From contig NC_084886.1 in the NCBI RefSeq assembly GCF_958979055.1, positions 46,517,154 through 46,581,153 on the forward strand: DNA of 64,000 nucleotides. The letters are read 5' to 3'. This document shows, in pieces, positions 1-12,897 of this stretch (positions are counted from its first letter, which is position 1; each line of letters opens with the position of its first letter). Source of the stretch: Alnus glutinosa (Eukaryota > Streptophyta > Magnoliopsida > Fagales > Betulaceae). Both the position numbers and the translations under genes were made by a program. The notes beneath the pieces were generated by a model, which was given only the letters and a program-made list of their open reading frames with translations, did not search any database and had not been told where the DNA came from.

Positions 1-654
1 ACCCAGATAAAAGGGGCTCTATAGTTAATTAGTTATATATAGAATATTAAGAATACTTTCAATAGCTTAAATATTTTTATATGTAAAATAGCTAATAAAA
101 CCTACTTTATCTATTTTAATTGATGAGTTTCAAAATGTACCAAACATTCGATTATCTATTATTTCACTATATCATTTAAATATTATTTTTTTATTCTTTC
201 TTTATTTTAATTCTTAGATATTTTTTCAACGATAAGTCTTTTTTTATTTTTTTAACATGCTATTTTTTTATTTTTTTTGGATAATTATTTACTTTAAAGT
301 CTGCAAAACTTTTGTTCTCATTTGAGATGGTTCGTATGAATATGACCTTAAAATGGAAAGCATAGATTTCGCCATATAGACATACTCTGAAATACAATTT
401 CTCAGATTCGGAGATATATTAGAATATTGGTATGAAGTAAGTGAGTTTTAGTGAGAGATCGAGATGGGGGGAGAGAGAGAGAGTGTAAGAAGGAGAAACA
501 AATAGAAAAAAGAGATGCATGTGTGAATTGTGCAACTCGACATGTGGAGTTTTACTATTCACAAATACATGCATTTTACATTTGATTTGCATGATTGGAT
601 GGAGTGTCTTTTTAGTTGTTAGCTATTTTAGCTTAAAGATGAAAATAGCTAAAC
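1..654. other. AT-rich sequence without a recognisable gene
   Basis: No coding region with recognisable similarity. The stretch is AT-rich with poly-T runs, and a short GA tract lies near 471-484. The open frame that runs from 519 has no family resemblance before about 655, so I treat its first part as chance. Confidence 0.5.
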
Positions 655-1078
655 CATTGAGAATGCTCTTACCAGCTCGCATTATCACTGATCCTGAGGT
701 TGCCGAATCAATTGCAGCACGGCTAGCAGTGCCATTTTGTGAAGAATTAGGATTTCATTCTGTTGTGTTCGAAGGGGATTCTCTCAATGTGGTGAATGCT
801 CTAAATTCTAATACTCCCTGTTGGAGGACTTGCGGCAGCACTGTGGAAGATACAAGGGACCGGCTTCTTCAGCTTCATACTTGGTCAGTGCAGTATGTAA
901 GGAGGGAGGCTAATCAGGTGGCTCATTTTTTAACTAAGCATGCTTTGTCTGTAAATCAGGATGTTGTCTGGAAGGAGGAGTGCCCATATTTCCCCTAGGA
1001 TCTCATTCATGCTGAGCAAATTTACTCTGAGTCATTTTATCAATAATATTCACAACCTCTGATTTCAAAAAAAGGAAA
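655..1078 (+). mobile_element. LINE 3' remnant with RNase H-like (RVT_3) domain
   Basis: The reading frame up to the stop at 996-998 encodes the C-terminal half of a plant RNase H-like domain of the RVT_3 type. Visible hallmarks are the FEGDSLNVVNAL segment, where the Asp is a metal-binding position in this family, and the YVRREANQVAHFLTKHAL segment near the end. In plants this domain closes the ORF2 of L1-like non-LTR retrotransposons and also occurs in stand-alone RNase H-like genes. No reverse transcriptase precedes it here. The stop is followed by about 60 bases of untranslated sequence and an A-rich tract near 1066-1078, as expected for a 5'-truncated LINE. A short domesticated gene is the less likely alternative. 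Confidence 0.6.
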
Positions 1079-1853
1079 AACTGTGGTATATAACTATAGT
1101 TAAAAATGAGACTTTTTTTTTTTTTTAAGAGAAATAAAAAGAAATGGTAATACTAATAATTAAAAACAAATAAAATTCCCATGAAATAAAACGAATCCAT
1201 CTGGTTAATTCAGCCCTTTCCTTTCCAAGGTGACCCCATCAATTAATCATCAAACTTCTGGGTTTTACACTTCTACCTTCCTGTTATCGTACGTAAAACT
1301 GCCTTTGTATATTATTTTTTTCCCTTTATTGGATACGCACTAGCTAGATATATCAGTCCCATATTATTATTATTTTTTCTTTTTTTTAATAATTAGCTAG
1401 TGAACGCGAAATTTAATATCAATACATTACCAACTACAGGAAAATTTTAATATAAATACACGACTTGCATTCACTCTGGGTCTGTCTCCCTAGCTAGTTG
1501 AGTTGAAAAATAGAGAGCTGTAAATTTTATTGGACCTAATGTAAATATATGAAACACCATCCATCTGACCTTGAGTGGCAGTCGGACCATCTTATGATAT
1601 GGATATATACAAGAATATGTGCGACTGAATTTTAAATATTTCGTGCTAATTTCGATCATAATAATCCATGATGAAAATGACTTATCTGATAAGAGAGTTT
1701 CTCTACACAGGAAACATGCATATAGGATAATAAACTGACGTTTAATTAGCTGGTAAACAGACGATTTGATCGGAGGAAAAATAATATCAAAATACAACAA
1801 ATCTTGATTCCGTACGAATCTATGTTTAGACGAGATTTTACCAGTGGAAAGAA
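1079..1853. other. 3' flank of B3-1, rearranged paralogous sequence
   Basis: No gene. Bases 1708-1810 match, in the same orientation, the flank upstream of B3-4 and B3-5 (about 45505-45600 and 54435-54542). Bases about 1556-1690 match the adjoining part of that flank (54545-54980) but on the opposite strand, so the block is scrambled here. Confidence 0.6.
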
Positions 1854-3752
1854 TCAATTAAACACCACTAACTTAACTATGACGTGAAAGATTGAGACCT
1901 TAAGCACAACAGGCTTCCTCCTCTTGACCAGCTCCAGGACACACACATCTCCTACTTGTAAGTTATTATTGTCTCTGCAAAACTGAGCCCACCCTAGTAT
2001 CTTTGCTGAAGCTGAGTGAGCACGATGGTCACAGCACCGGGCACGCCATTGTTTTCCATCACAAGTCTGAAGTTTGACAAACTGATGCCCAATAAGATGC
2101 CTGATAGCAAAGTCGACAGGCACATACTGCACAAGAAAGAAGGATTCAAACAATGTCATGCATATTCAATGCGATATTTGAAATACATAATCATATCATG
2201 TACCAAAACACGTCTGCGTATATGATATGGGCGCAAGATGGCCATGAACCAAGGACTTTTAGGCTTCAACATTCTTGCTGCTCGGATCGCTCTCTCTCTT
2301 CCGCTGGACATCTTCAGTCTTCCTTTTGCAGATGTCCCAGAAAATCGTTCCCTAACGTATCTTCCTCCATCTACTTCATCAGACATTTCATTTTCTTTCA
2401 ACTTGTCATGTCTTATTTTTTTTGCATCATCATCTGATTCAATTATGTCCACCTCATCTTCCAATTTACAGTTCTTTCTCCGTGGATACTCAATCTCAGT
2501 TGCAGTATTATCAAATACAAGAACATGGAATTTTGAATTTCCTTCATATCTGAAGACTAAAAAGTAGCCATAATGAATACAATGGTGTTCCATAAAATCC
2601 TGCCAACCATCATGAAACCAAATCTCCTTGTTGGCTTTCTCCAATCCCACTTGCCAAATATGATCATAGGGAGCAGTGAGTACTGTAGCAACACCAGACA
2701 GTTCATCTCCAAATTCCCTCACAAACTTTTCAGGAATCTTCTGCAGTAACCGAAGTACATTATATTGTCTCAATTACAATGTGAAATGAAGTCAAGGAAA
2801 CAGGTGATGCGGATAAATAAATGGCTTCTACTCATTAGTTACAAATGTAAAATAAGTGAGGCACAAACCAATAACTTCAATTTTACTTTTTAAAGGTGTA
2901 AAATTAAAGAGAATGAGAAGAGAGAGCAGGGAAGAGGAAGAGAACAAGAAACAGAAGGTAAGAAGAGAACACTGAGGCAAGTAAAGGACTACATTTCTGC
3001 AGATTTCATTTCATAATTTTGGTTACAAAATACATCAATTTATGCGCTAATAAAGGAGAGCACATCCACATAACATGGCATAAAATCTGGAGAGAATCAG
3101 GGAACATTGAAGAGGAAATCAGGGAAAATATTGGAGAGGAAAACAAGGAAGAGTGGCTCGTATAGGGCTGCTGCAAGGCTGCTGTGTCTTGGAGGATTTT
3201 CTGCATGATTTGAGGATCCTTTGCCTAAATATATTTTATCCTCTAACAAAAGGTTGATCTTGCTTTTGGTTTCTCCCCCTGTTATGAAATTTTGGCCAAG
3301 TAAACCTTACCTAAACATATCAACTGAAACGGGGAAATGCATACTTGGACAACAATGAGGCAATGACATGTAAGTTTGTGATGGACAGGGTTTTGAACGA
3401 CTTAGGACTCACCACATTCCCAAAATATCAAAAGCAACCATCTTTGTCGTCCCACAAATTAAAATACCACCCTTACCATTTTGGCTCAGATGGAAAGTAT
3501 GGCGATTTGGTTAGCTATTTTATTGAAGATTTTGCAGAAAGAAGCTAGGCTTCCTACCATGTTGGAATACCATAAACTTCCTAGTGACAGAACAAACATT
3601 ACCAGTTTCTTGTCGTGAATGGTAGAGGGGAGTATGATCTTGAAGAAGTGCGAGGGTCTCCTACCCTCCGCCATACAACTTGACGGCCGGAGACCATAGC
3701 TCCGGTTGGGCACCACTCTAGTCCGGCGAGTCCTTGATTTATTCGGTGCCAT
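1854..3752 (-). CDS. B3-1: REM-type protein with two B3 DNA-binding domains
   Basis: Predicted nuclear DNA-binding protein of the REM (reproductive meristem) branch of the plant B3 family. Three exons were inferred: 3603-3752, 2204-2740 and 1854-2126, giving about 319 residues with phase-0 junctions (donors GTAATG and GTACAT, acceptors ending in CAG). The first B3 domain starts at RRPSHFFKIILPS in exon 1 and continues in exon 2 through IPEKFVREFGDEL and IWQVGLEK to the YGYFLVFRYEG strand. A charged linker follows. The second B3 domain fills exon 3 (YVPVDFAIRHL, QTCDGKQWRARC, GDVCVLEL). The start at 3752 (MAPNKS) was chosen because B3-2 has a similar one. In-frame alternatives are 3779 and the conserved internal ATG at 3674. 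It is intact and lies about 3.2 kb from B3-2. B3 fold and nuclear role come from the family; the target DNA is unknown. Confidence 0.8.
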
Positions 3753-4176
3753 AGTAAGAAAAGCGTTGGTTGATCCCACGGTGTAAATGCGTCGACGGAT
3801 AAAGATATTTGGTGCCGATGCTTAATTCTTAGCAGCAATCTAAGACAATAGCGACAGTAAATTGATTCTTTTAAGGTGTTAAACAGTAATTGCATTGGAA
3901 CTTATCAAAAGAACATCAATGACATGATATTTGCAGGTTTGGCGCCTCGCTCCTTGTCAATCGTAAATTTCAAACCAAAATGATTTTTTTTTTTTTTTCG
4001 CATTTTCATGTGCTTGTTTAGTGTTTTTTCTAAGTTTATTCAAAATTTCCCACGCTCTTTACTTCACCTTCCCATTGTGATTCTTGGCATTCCTGTCCAA
4101 CCGGATAGCGGCATATAAAGTTGTATGGTTGTTACTGGTCATTAAAGTTGTATGGATGTAGATGCTTTTTAACTCC
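3753..4176. other. 5' flank of B3-1
   Basis: Probable promoter side of B3-1. A T-run lies near 3982-3998. I see no convincing TATA box at a fitting distance and no other gene. Confidence 0.4.
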
Positions 4177-4179
4177 TAA

Positions 4180-4832
4180 GAGCATTTGTAATGAGCTCGT
4201 CAAAGTGAGGAAATCGTCAAAATCAGCTGAGTTTCATCAAAATCGGGTCTGCAATGAACTTGTTGCTGCTACAGTAAATTTGGTGAGCGCTGAAATGGCT
4301 AGTCTAGTCTGCTGAGGGCAAAGTCGATCGTCTCTTCTTGTTTGGTAATATTTTATTCAATTTCGCGGGTGAAGGCCGTTGGTCTGAGAGGTGGAAATCG
4401 ATCGAGGGCGAAACTGATTTAGGGCAAAATCGATCCAGAAGATGCCGGCCGTCGAAGAAACTGGTCGTCGTGGAAAGCCGGCTCCTGTGGGTCTAGAAGC
4501 AGAGAAGTTGAGCCTCCACCGGTCGTTGAGCCTCACCGGTTGTCGAAGAAACCGGTTCGCGATGAATAGCCAGCCGTCGAGCCTCCACCGGTCATGAAGT
4601 CGCCGGTCGTCAAAGGTTGGGTTCGTGGAAGTGGGTTTGGGTCCGGTCGAAGTCTGGATCGGGAATTTTGTTGGTTGGTTGAAGGATAATAAAAAATAGT
4701 ATTTATTTTAAAGTAGAGAATATTTGAAGAGTTTGATATTTAGAGCTTTTGAAAACTAAGTAGCTAAAATAACAAAAGTGATAATTTTCGTCAAAATCTG
4801 CTGAAATTTTGAGGAGTTCACTACAAGTGCTC
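4180..4832. mobile_element. Tourist-like (PIF/Harbinger) MITE
   Basis: Terminal inverted repeats are GAGCATTTGTAATGAGCTC on the left and the inverse of GAGTTCACTACAAGTGCTC on the right, differing at only a few positions. A TAA trinucleotide flanks both ends (4177-4179 and 4833-4835), the target duplication typical of PIF/Harbinger elements. There is no transposase; the interior has a GC-richer part with repeated CCGGTCGT-like words near 4440-4620. Confidence 0.75.
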
Positions 4833-4902
4833 TAAATGATTGGTGTGAAAATTTTTAAAATATTTTTATTTATTTTTTTAAAAAATAAAATTATAAAGAT
4901 TA

Positions 4903-5241
4903 AGATTATGTTTGAAATTGCGATTTCGTAAACAAAAAATGTGAATTTAAACCAAATCATAGAAAATGAATCGTTTAGAAATGACGTTTTTAAAAAATTG
5001 ATATTTTAAAACGCAAAAAAACTTCTTTTTCAAATCGTAGGAAAGTGAGTTTTTTTTTTTTTTTTTTTTTAAAAAAAAACACATAATTTTAAAGGCTAAC
5101 TTGTAATTTTAAAGGTAAAACTGTAATTTTGCTAAACGCCTAATTGGGTTTTTAAAAATCATTTTTTTCAAAATTGAAAAATTTAAAATCTCTATTTTTA
5201 AATCGCACATTTTGAAATTGTAAACAAAAAAATAACCCTAA
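4903..5241. mobile_element. MITE of the GTTTGAAATTGCGATTT family
   Basis: The sequence starts near ATGTTTGAAATTGCGATTTC and ends near AAATTGTAAACAAAAAA, weakly inverted ends. The interior (CGTTTTTAAAAA, AATCGTAGGAAAG, TTTTAAAGGCTAA) matches the element at 35463-35743, so this is a dispersed family. The class is not certain. Confidence 0.55.
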
Positions 5242-6954
5242 TGTGTAAGGATTTAACAATATTTGCAAAAATACCTATGTCTCAATATTTGCAAATATAT
5301 ATATATATATATATATATAAATGTGGGTATTTTGATAATTTTTATAGGATTTAACGGAAAATCCTAACTGAGTGATAACATTGCAAACAATTGAAAGAAG
5401 TACACATTAAATTGAAAGAAATTGAAAGAAATTGAACTTTAGGGTAGACATTGCAAAAGCGATACAATTCGAAGAGTTTAAATGAAGTTTCTCTTTATTA
5501 TATTTCTATATTCTTATTTCTTTCTAGTATCTTTTTCGTGTTAAGTTAGTCCTAATGGAAGTTTGTATGTTGCATTATCTTTTGATTTACATTTATAGTA
5601 ATCACTTTGGTTTTTATTAATGATTCTTAAATAAAATTGAATATCTTTCAAATTATGGTTACCCACAAAGCTAGCTTGAAATTATAATATGGGATTCATT
5701 TTTAGTCATAAAGTTGGACCAATTGGAAATAAACATGATGAGGGATCACATTACATGAAATTTCCATGCTATACAGTACCCGTACTTGGTCCAAGTCTCT
5801 AAAAACATTGTATTTGTGACCACGGATGGTCCCATACGATAAGCATAACAAGGACCACCATGATTCTATATTGAAGTTTTGAATTAATGGATCAATCAGT
5901 TGTTTTAGAGACAACAATCACAAACTTTGGCAATAAAAGTTTGAGCTCATAAAGTTTACAATGTCTAATTTAAGAACGACCTATGTGATCCAAATTAATG
6001 GGAGATTAATTGTTACAAATTTTTTGCAAGTAAACCTATATAGATCATATGGCTATACATTGTATATTGGCAAACAAGATATAAGTAGTGTTATAATAAG
6101 GCTCATTAAGCGTAATCAATGTAGTAATATGACCAGGCTATGGACACATTTCTAAAAGCACATTTTATTAGTTATGATATGTGTATTAAAGTGGTGCAGG
6201 CTAAATTCTACTTGTTTAAAGGCTTTACAAATATGTGGTTGAAGTACCAATTCCAAATCATAGTGCTCACTCATAAACATTATACCATTATACGAGAGAC
6301 CTGAGAGAGTGTTTGGATGTGGAAGACGAACAACTGTTGCGCTCTTCGTCTTCAATGGTTGCAGGTACGTAAGTCACTTTTATTATTTTCTTCAATGATT
6401 ATGTAATAACATCTTCGTTCAGAAATTTCTTTGAAATTCATTAGGTCCAACCACCTCCAATCGGCGATTTGGAGTTAGTTGAACCGTCCATTTTGCCAAA
6501 GGGATAGTTTGGCACATCCCGATGGTCGATTTGGAAAAGTTGAACCATCCTCTTTGTATAAGCAACTCTTATATAACCTATTTATTGAACGAGCAACTTT
6601 TTTTTTGTCATTATCTGAACCATTAACTTAAAATGAGGGATCCAAATAAGAGGTACGTATTGTACCATTGCAATACCCTAGCTAAATATTGCACTGAATT
6701 TCAATCCGTGAAACTGGACAAAAGTGTACGTGGGATAATCCACAATTTGATGGAGGAAAAATAAGATAAAAATACAACAAAATCTATGTTAAATATATAA
6801 TAACCGATACATATTAATTAAAGTAGTAGTACTATGGATAAGGTTGGAGAAAAGTTTTACCATCAGGAACCATGTTTACAAGCCATTGATGCCAGTGGAC
6901 TAAATCCCTAAATATTAAAAACATAATAATAATAATAATAATAATAATAGCATG
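5242..6954. other. Intergenic, no gene seen
   Basis: AT-rich DNA with a TA tract at about 5297-5319. The last 250 bases (from about 6700) resemble the 3' flank of B3-1, with the shared block GGAGGAAAAATAA near 6753. Open frames here look like chance. Confidence 0.5.
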
Positions 6955-8490
6955 TCAAACACCATTGACATAGTCAGCCGCGTGAAATATTGAGACGTTA
7001 AGCACAACAGGCTTCCTCTTGAGCAGCTCGAAGACACACACATCTCCTTCTTTTAAGTTATTGTCTCCTAGAAACTGAGCCCACCCTATATTCTTTGCTG
7101 AGTTACCACGATGGTCACCGCACCGGGCACGCCATTGTCTTCCATCACAAGTCTGAAGCTCGACAAACTCATCATGCCCACTAAGATACTTGATAGAAAA
7201 TTCGACAGGCACATACTGCACAAGAGACAAGGATATATTGAAACAAGTGTACATTCAAAGCGGTCACATGACTCACATCAATGTAGAAAGGCTCACCAAA
7301 GTTCGTTGACGTATATGATATGGGCGCAAGATGGCCATGAACGAAGGACTTGTAGGCTTCAACATTAATCTGGCTGCTTGGATTGCTCTCTCTCTTCCTC
7401 TTTTTCCAACTAACATGTTTTCCTCATGTTCTTCGGACTTCGACTTGTGATCTTGCCTTGACCTTTTTGCATCATCTGATTCCATTACGTCCACTTGATC
7501 TTCAAATTTACAACTCTTGCTCCGTGGATACTGAATCTCGGTTGCACTATCATCAAGTACAAGAACACGAAATTTTGAATTTCCGTCATACCTGAAGATT
7601 AAAAAATACCCACAGCGAATAGAATGGTATTCAACGAAATCCTGCCAACCGTGGTGAAACCAAATCTTCTTTTTAGCTTTCTCCAATCCCACTTGCCAAG
7701 AATGACCATAGGGAACAGTGAGTGTAGCAACAGCCGACAGTTCATCCTCAAATTGCCTTACAAAACTTTCAGGAATCCTCTGCATCCACCGAGGTAAGTA
7801 ATATAGTTTTAACTTTTACAATATTTTCCTTCTGCTTCAAAAATGACTGAAAAAGGGATTTCCTTTATTATATGCATGTTGCAGAATAGTGACAAACATT
7901 TCGTACTCTGTTTTTTTTTTTAAATTTTTTTTTTTTTTTTTTTTTATGAATAAAAGCTTTATAAATCAAACTCAAGAACAACTTTCACTCCAGTAAAAAC
8001 TGGAAACAACCCCAAAGAAAAGGGGAACAAAACAACACCTAACAACAAAGAACACCGAGCTGAAACAAGAGCCCAAACCAGCAAAAAAAAAAATACACCA
8101 ATCTGATATAACAGCAAAAAAAAACACTAACTCTGCAACAACAAGAGTCTAGATCCCAATTACAAACCACTTTGCTAATTCCAAACTTGCAACAGCTGAA
8201 AGTTACGAGTAGAATCCTTGACATGAAGACCAGCCACCATTTATTTTCCTCCCGTTTTCTCGGTAACCAAGCAGAAGTTAAGATTTCACAGAAGACATGG
8301 TATTAGCGTAAAAAATGAAGGTAGTGGGGCTACATATTACCAGTTTTTGGTCGTTGATGTTAGAGGGGACTATTGTCTTGAAGAAGTGAGACGGTCTACC
8401 GGCCATAGAACTTGACGGGCGCCGGTGATCATGACTCCAGTTGGGCACCACTCGAGTCTGGGGAGTCGTTGATTTGTTATTAGCTGCCAT
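6955..8490 (-). CDS. B3-2: REM-type protein with two B3 DNA-binding domains
   Basis: Paralog of B3-1 with the same three-exon plan: 8341-8490, 7297-7779 and 6955-7215, about 297 residues, all junctions in phase 0 (donors GTAATA and GTGAGC, acceptors ending in CAG). First B3 domain: RPSHFFKTIVPS in exon 1, then RIPESFVRQFEDEL, SWQVGLEKAKKKIWF and CGYFLIFRYDG in exon 2. The linker is basic and acidic, with a possible nuclear localisation segment around DAKRSRQDHKSK. Second B3 domain in exon 3: YVPVEFSIKYL, LQTCDGRQWRARC and EGDVCVFELLKRKPVV. The start MAANNKS at 8490 mirrors B3-1; the internal ATG at 8406 (MAGRPSHFF) is an alternative. Intron 1 holds a LINE tail. The gene appears intact. Function beyond DNA binding is inferred from the family. 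Confidence 0.8.
7911..8225 (-). mobile_element. 5'-truncated LINE 3' end in intron 1 of B3-2
   Basis: Read on the minus strand, the sequence runs through GGGGTTGTTTCCAGTTTTTA and TTTATAAAGCTTTTATTCAT into a long poly-A (plus-strand T-runs at 7911-7945). This is the layout of a plant L1-type 3' UTR with a poly-A tail. No reverse transcriptase remains. The 5' limit is approximate. Confidence 0.6.
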
Positions 8491-9639
8491 AGTAGAAAAA
8501 GTCAGACCACGATGGTTGATCCCCACTGTTGAAATGTTTTTACGATGGATTTGGCTAGGTTTTCAACGCTGCAAATTTAATTTCAAGTTTCTTAGTTACA
8601 CGCAACTTGGACTGTCTGTCTTGCCAAAAAAGCTGACAATACTGGTAGTATTTGATCCATTTAAGGTGTAGTACTACTACATAATTCAATTGGAACTTGA
8701 CAAAAGAACAGAATTGTCCACTGGATAATTGACAGACAAACACGTTATGTTTCAGACAGATACCAAACAAGGAAGTTGAAGTCGAAGTTTCACCGATTAT
8801 CATTTAATACATGTATATGGTATTATTAATTAGATTGATCCATATCATTTCTTTTCCAATAACTATTTTTTACCGAGGATTTTTTTTTTTTTTTTTTTTT
8901 TTAAGCAATAAAGGTCAGCTCAGTTTAGCTGATCAGCTTTGCAGTTCAAAAATCTGAGTTTGGGCAAAGATTTTGTTAACTAGAACTAGGGATGTGTTTG
9001 GTAAACTTTTTTTTAGTAGTAATAAGAAACTGAATAATGTGATATAAAAGAAATAAGTTTTGATAAAGAATTTTTTATTTTTTCTTGGCTCAATAATACT
9101 CTGGACTGATAGGACTCTTTTTTGAACAAGTCTACACCCACTTGCTGTAGAGGGTTGAATATAATGAGTAATTGTACGTAGTTTGTAGCTATGGCTTCGT
9201 TTGGCAACTCCTCCCTTCCATATTTGAGGTGAAATTATTTTTTGAGTGGTAGTATATTTCTTGGACTCGTCCGTATATTTGAGAAAAAGAAGAAGAAGGA
9301 ATTGTAAATGTTAGAAGGAGTTGACGGTGCAACTCTATTAAAAGTATTAAAAGATCACGTGATTAGCAAATGGTATAGGGACATATGAGTCATATGACAA
9401 CTTATTAGATTTGTTCGGAAGAAATTTATTCCACACAATTTAAAGGAAATTAATTTTTTTTTTAGTTGGACCTGCCAAAAACTTGTCCAATTTCACTCAT
9501 CAAAGGCTGATTGGAGATCCAAACCCCAAGAGCACCCTGGTTCCTTGATCAAATTGATATGGAGCTTCAATTTCACTAAATTGTACGTACCACAATTTTC
9601 AAGCTCAGTTATAAACTGCTTAATATTTGCAGTATTTAT
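8491..9639. other. 5' flank of B3-2 and intergenic DNA
   Basis: No gene. There is a T-run at 8881-8902 and AT-rich sequence. Short open frames here have no family signature. Confidence 0.45.
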
Positions 9640-10470
9640 ACTTTTTTGGGTTACATATAAAAAATACCTCCTAGATTAACAATTGTTTTTAGAATAGCTC
9701 TTTAAATTTTGAAGTGTGCTAAAATGACCCATAAAATTATCATTGTATTCCAAAAATGCAACTTTTTTCGATAATACCCTTATCATCTAAAAAGCAAAAA
9801 TAAAAAATTAATAAAAAAAAGTTTTTTTTTTTTTTTTAAAAAAAAGAAATCTAAAAAGTTAAAGAAATTAAAAACTGTAAAAATTAAAAAAATAGAAAAA
9901 ATCAAAGGGGTGGCTGCTGGTTGGGCAGCCATTCCTTTCCTTTTTTTATATTTTATTTTTTAAAATAATAATAATAATAATTTAAATATTTTGTATTTAT
10001 TTATTAATAGTAACACGCGTTGCAATCTTAATGCATGTAAATCAAGTAAATCACAAAGAGTTAATTGTAAATCAGGTAAATCATAGGATCTAATTTTGTA
10101 TTTTGTATTTTCCTTTTTCTTTTTACTAAGAGTGACATATGTCATAATTTTATTAGTACTGACATGGAATTTAACAACATTTGTCAAGTGTCTTGACTAC
10201 ATGGACTAAATTATTATTTTGGTCTACCCTGATGACATCTACATTATTTCTATACCACATGAAGCGATTTGGGATTTTTTGCATTTATCCGGAAAAAAAA
10301 AAAATAAAAAATCCACCCCTTGGTTTTTTTCTTTTTTCAAAAAAATAGTTTTTTTATTAATTTTTTTTAGAGGATAAGTGTATTATTGAGAAAATTTTCC
10401 TTTTTGAAACACGGTGATAGTTTGATGAGTCACTTTATCACACTTGAAAATTCTTTTTTTTACATGGATT
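9640..10470. repeat. Degenerate nested foldback MITEs
   Basis: The left arm (about 9650-9780, with TTTTTAGAATAGCTC and AAAATGACCCAT) is the rough inverse of the right arm (about 10380-10460, with GATGAGTCACTTTATCACAC). Inside, 9830-10290 resembles the right half of the element family at 56387-57043, including the GGTGGCTGC/GGCAGCCA core at 9908-9935 and the end TTTTTTGCATTTATCC. The boundaries are approximate. Confidence 0.5.
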
Positions 10471-11931
10471 TCGATTATCCATCAAAAGATTATTCTAACT
10501 AATTAAGCACCAAATTGATCGAAGATATATTACACAAAGCGTTTGGAGTTCATTTGACCCGATTTCATGTGCTTGAAGTTTCAGGTCACAAAATCACAAC
10601 ACCTCTTTTTTGACTTTTAAATCATATTCAGAATGACCTCATATTTTATAACATGTCTATGACTGGTATAAAAACATAATGATAATTTCTGTCATCATTT
10701 AATTAATATTCAATATTGTTTTATGAGATCAAATTTCTCGGACACTATAGTAGGAAAACCTTCTCGTACTATTTCCTAGTAGTATTTGGTTAATTTCCCT
10801 GGGCTACTACTCCAAAAACACGTCCAGACTAGAGTTGGGAAACCTAGCCTTTATCTTAAATACATGGCTTGGGCTCGGATCAAAATCCTAGCTCATTGTC
10901 TTGTAAGACTAGGCCCCATTAGGATTTAATTTCTAATCCATGTTTTATAAATAAAACAAGCCCAAATAAATAATAAAAGACTTACATTATGGTCAAATTA
11001 TATCATCTTAAATATGGGCCTTAAAGAAAAAAATAATATAACTAGCTCTAATAGCGCCTTATAACACATGTCATCTTATCTATGACTTGTCATAAATTAC
11101 TATTAATTACAATTGATTTCACTAAACAATTTTAATTCTACTATAGTTTATATTTTCTATTTAATCAATTAATCCCCTTGACATTTCTTATGTATTACAT
11201 TTAATCCCTCTATGAAATATTTTGTAGTCGAATTGAAGTCATTTAAGACTATTATTTTGATTTACTACCTCTTGAGTACACTCATTTGATTATTCTGTAC
11301 ACTCATGAAATCTCATTTCACTTTATACATAAAAATTTTACTAACTCTTATCAAAACACTTAGACTTGAGATTAAGAATAATCATTCACATTAAATTTAT
11401 CTCAAAAGAAATATTCCTTGTTCTTTAATTTATCAAAGGGTCTAGATTCCTTCTTGAAAATGGTGTTCCCACAATGTTACATGACATCACCCAAAGCATC
11501 TAAAATTTTGACCATAGTAAATATCTCACTTCTAAATGCATCAAAGTAACAACCACTTTACATTTGAGTTCTCAATCTTCTCAAGATTGAGAATCAATGT
11601 TATAAGTAGTAGTGAGCATACATCATTCTCTAGACAGTGTTTATAAAAGAATGGTGACTCACATGGCTTATTTGGTGTATTATATATGCACCAACACATC
11701 AACACATCATTCCGAAGACTTCACTTCACATGATTAAGATAGTCAATAGATTATCATAGTTGATGTGTTATAGTCTTGTCAAATAGAATGTCTAATTTCA
11801 TTACTGACTATGAACAATAATTTATAAGTTATATGAATTATGACTTTGATCTTATGTGTGATAATCTTATTACTCACTCCTAAGTCATATCTAGTGTGAC
11901 TTAAGAACCTTACATGTACATCATAAAATAA
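10471..11931. other. AT-rich intergenic DNA, no gene
   Basis: No coding region or clean repeat boundary. The sequence may be an old retrotransposon remnant, but I cannot define ends or a protein. Confidence 0.4.
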
Positions 11932-12174
11932 GGGATAAATATACTTTGGCACCATGAACTAATAATCATTTTTTATTTAGACCTATGAACCGACATATGT
12001 GACACTTAGGTCCATTAACTGCCATCATGTTGCAACTTAGCCACATTTGTCAGTCTTGACCATTATATTGGATGGAAAATCAAATTTGACCCAAATCTTC
12101 TGAAAATATCCGCATTTTGACAGTTGAAAAACAAAAATTACCATTTGTAATTATTAATTAGTAGAAAAAGATTT

Positions 12175-12180
<6 letters not shown>

Positions 12181-12249
<69 letters not shown>
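12181..12249. repeat. (TA)n microsatellite
   Basis: Uninterrupted TA dinucleotides at the tip of the left arm of the outer MITE. Confidence 0.9.
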
Positions 12250-12253
<4 letters not shown>

Positions 12254-12770
12254 CTTGAACTAACAGCTGATTTTAGAATAACTCCCTGAATTTTCAAGTG
12301 TACTAATGTGACCCATCAAACTACCAAAGTGTGTCAAAAATGTTATTTTTATTGAAATATTCCTATAATACCCCTATTCTCTTTAAAACTTTTTTTTTAA
12401 AGAAAAATGTAAAATCAATTCATGTCGTTGGCCTAAATTACAAATTGCTCAATGTGGAAATAAAAAATAATAATAATAATTCAAAGGTCTTCAAGGTAGA
12501 CAAAAAATAACAATTTAGTCATTAATTGTAGTCAAATCCGTCAAAATACTTGGCGGATTCTATTAGTATCAACGTCAACACTAATAAAATGATGACATGT
12601 GTCACGCTTACTAAAAAACATATCAATATATTAAAAATATACATTTATAAAACTAAATTTCTCCATGCAGTCAAATTCTGTTAAAATTGATGGGTCACAT
12701 TGGTGCACTTAGAAATTCATGGGGATATTCTAAAATTGGCTGTTAGTTCAGATGGCTTTTTATATTTTTC
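12250..12770. mobile_element. Foldback MITE inside the outer MULE-like MITE
   Basis: The left arm (ACTAACAGCTGATTTTAGAA, then AAGTGTACTAATGTGACCC) is the inverse of the right arm (GGGTCACATTGGTGCACTT, then TTCTAAAATTGGCTGTTAGT). The interior from about 12421 matches the mid section of the 56387-57043 family. The arms resemble those at 9650 and 10440. Confidence 0.6.
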
Positions 12771-12857
12771 AAAAAAAAAAAAAAAAAAAGAATATTTTTG
12801 GGGATAAATGCAAAATCGGTCTTTGTGGTTAACCTAAATTACAAATCACTACTTGCA

Positions 12858-12891
<34 letters not shown>

Positions 12892-12897
<6 letters not shown>

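Noticed and set aside
6152-6355. 67-codon minus-strand frame as a possible gene fragment
   Set aside because: No recognisable domain, no paralog in the window and AT-rich context.
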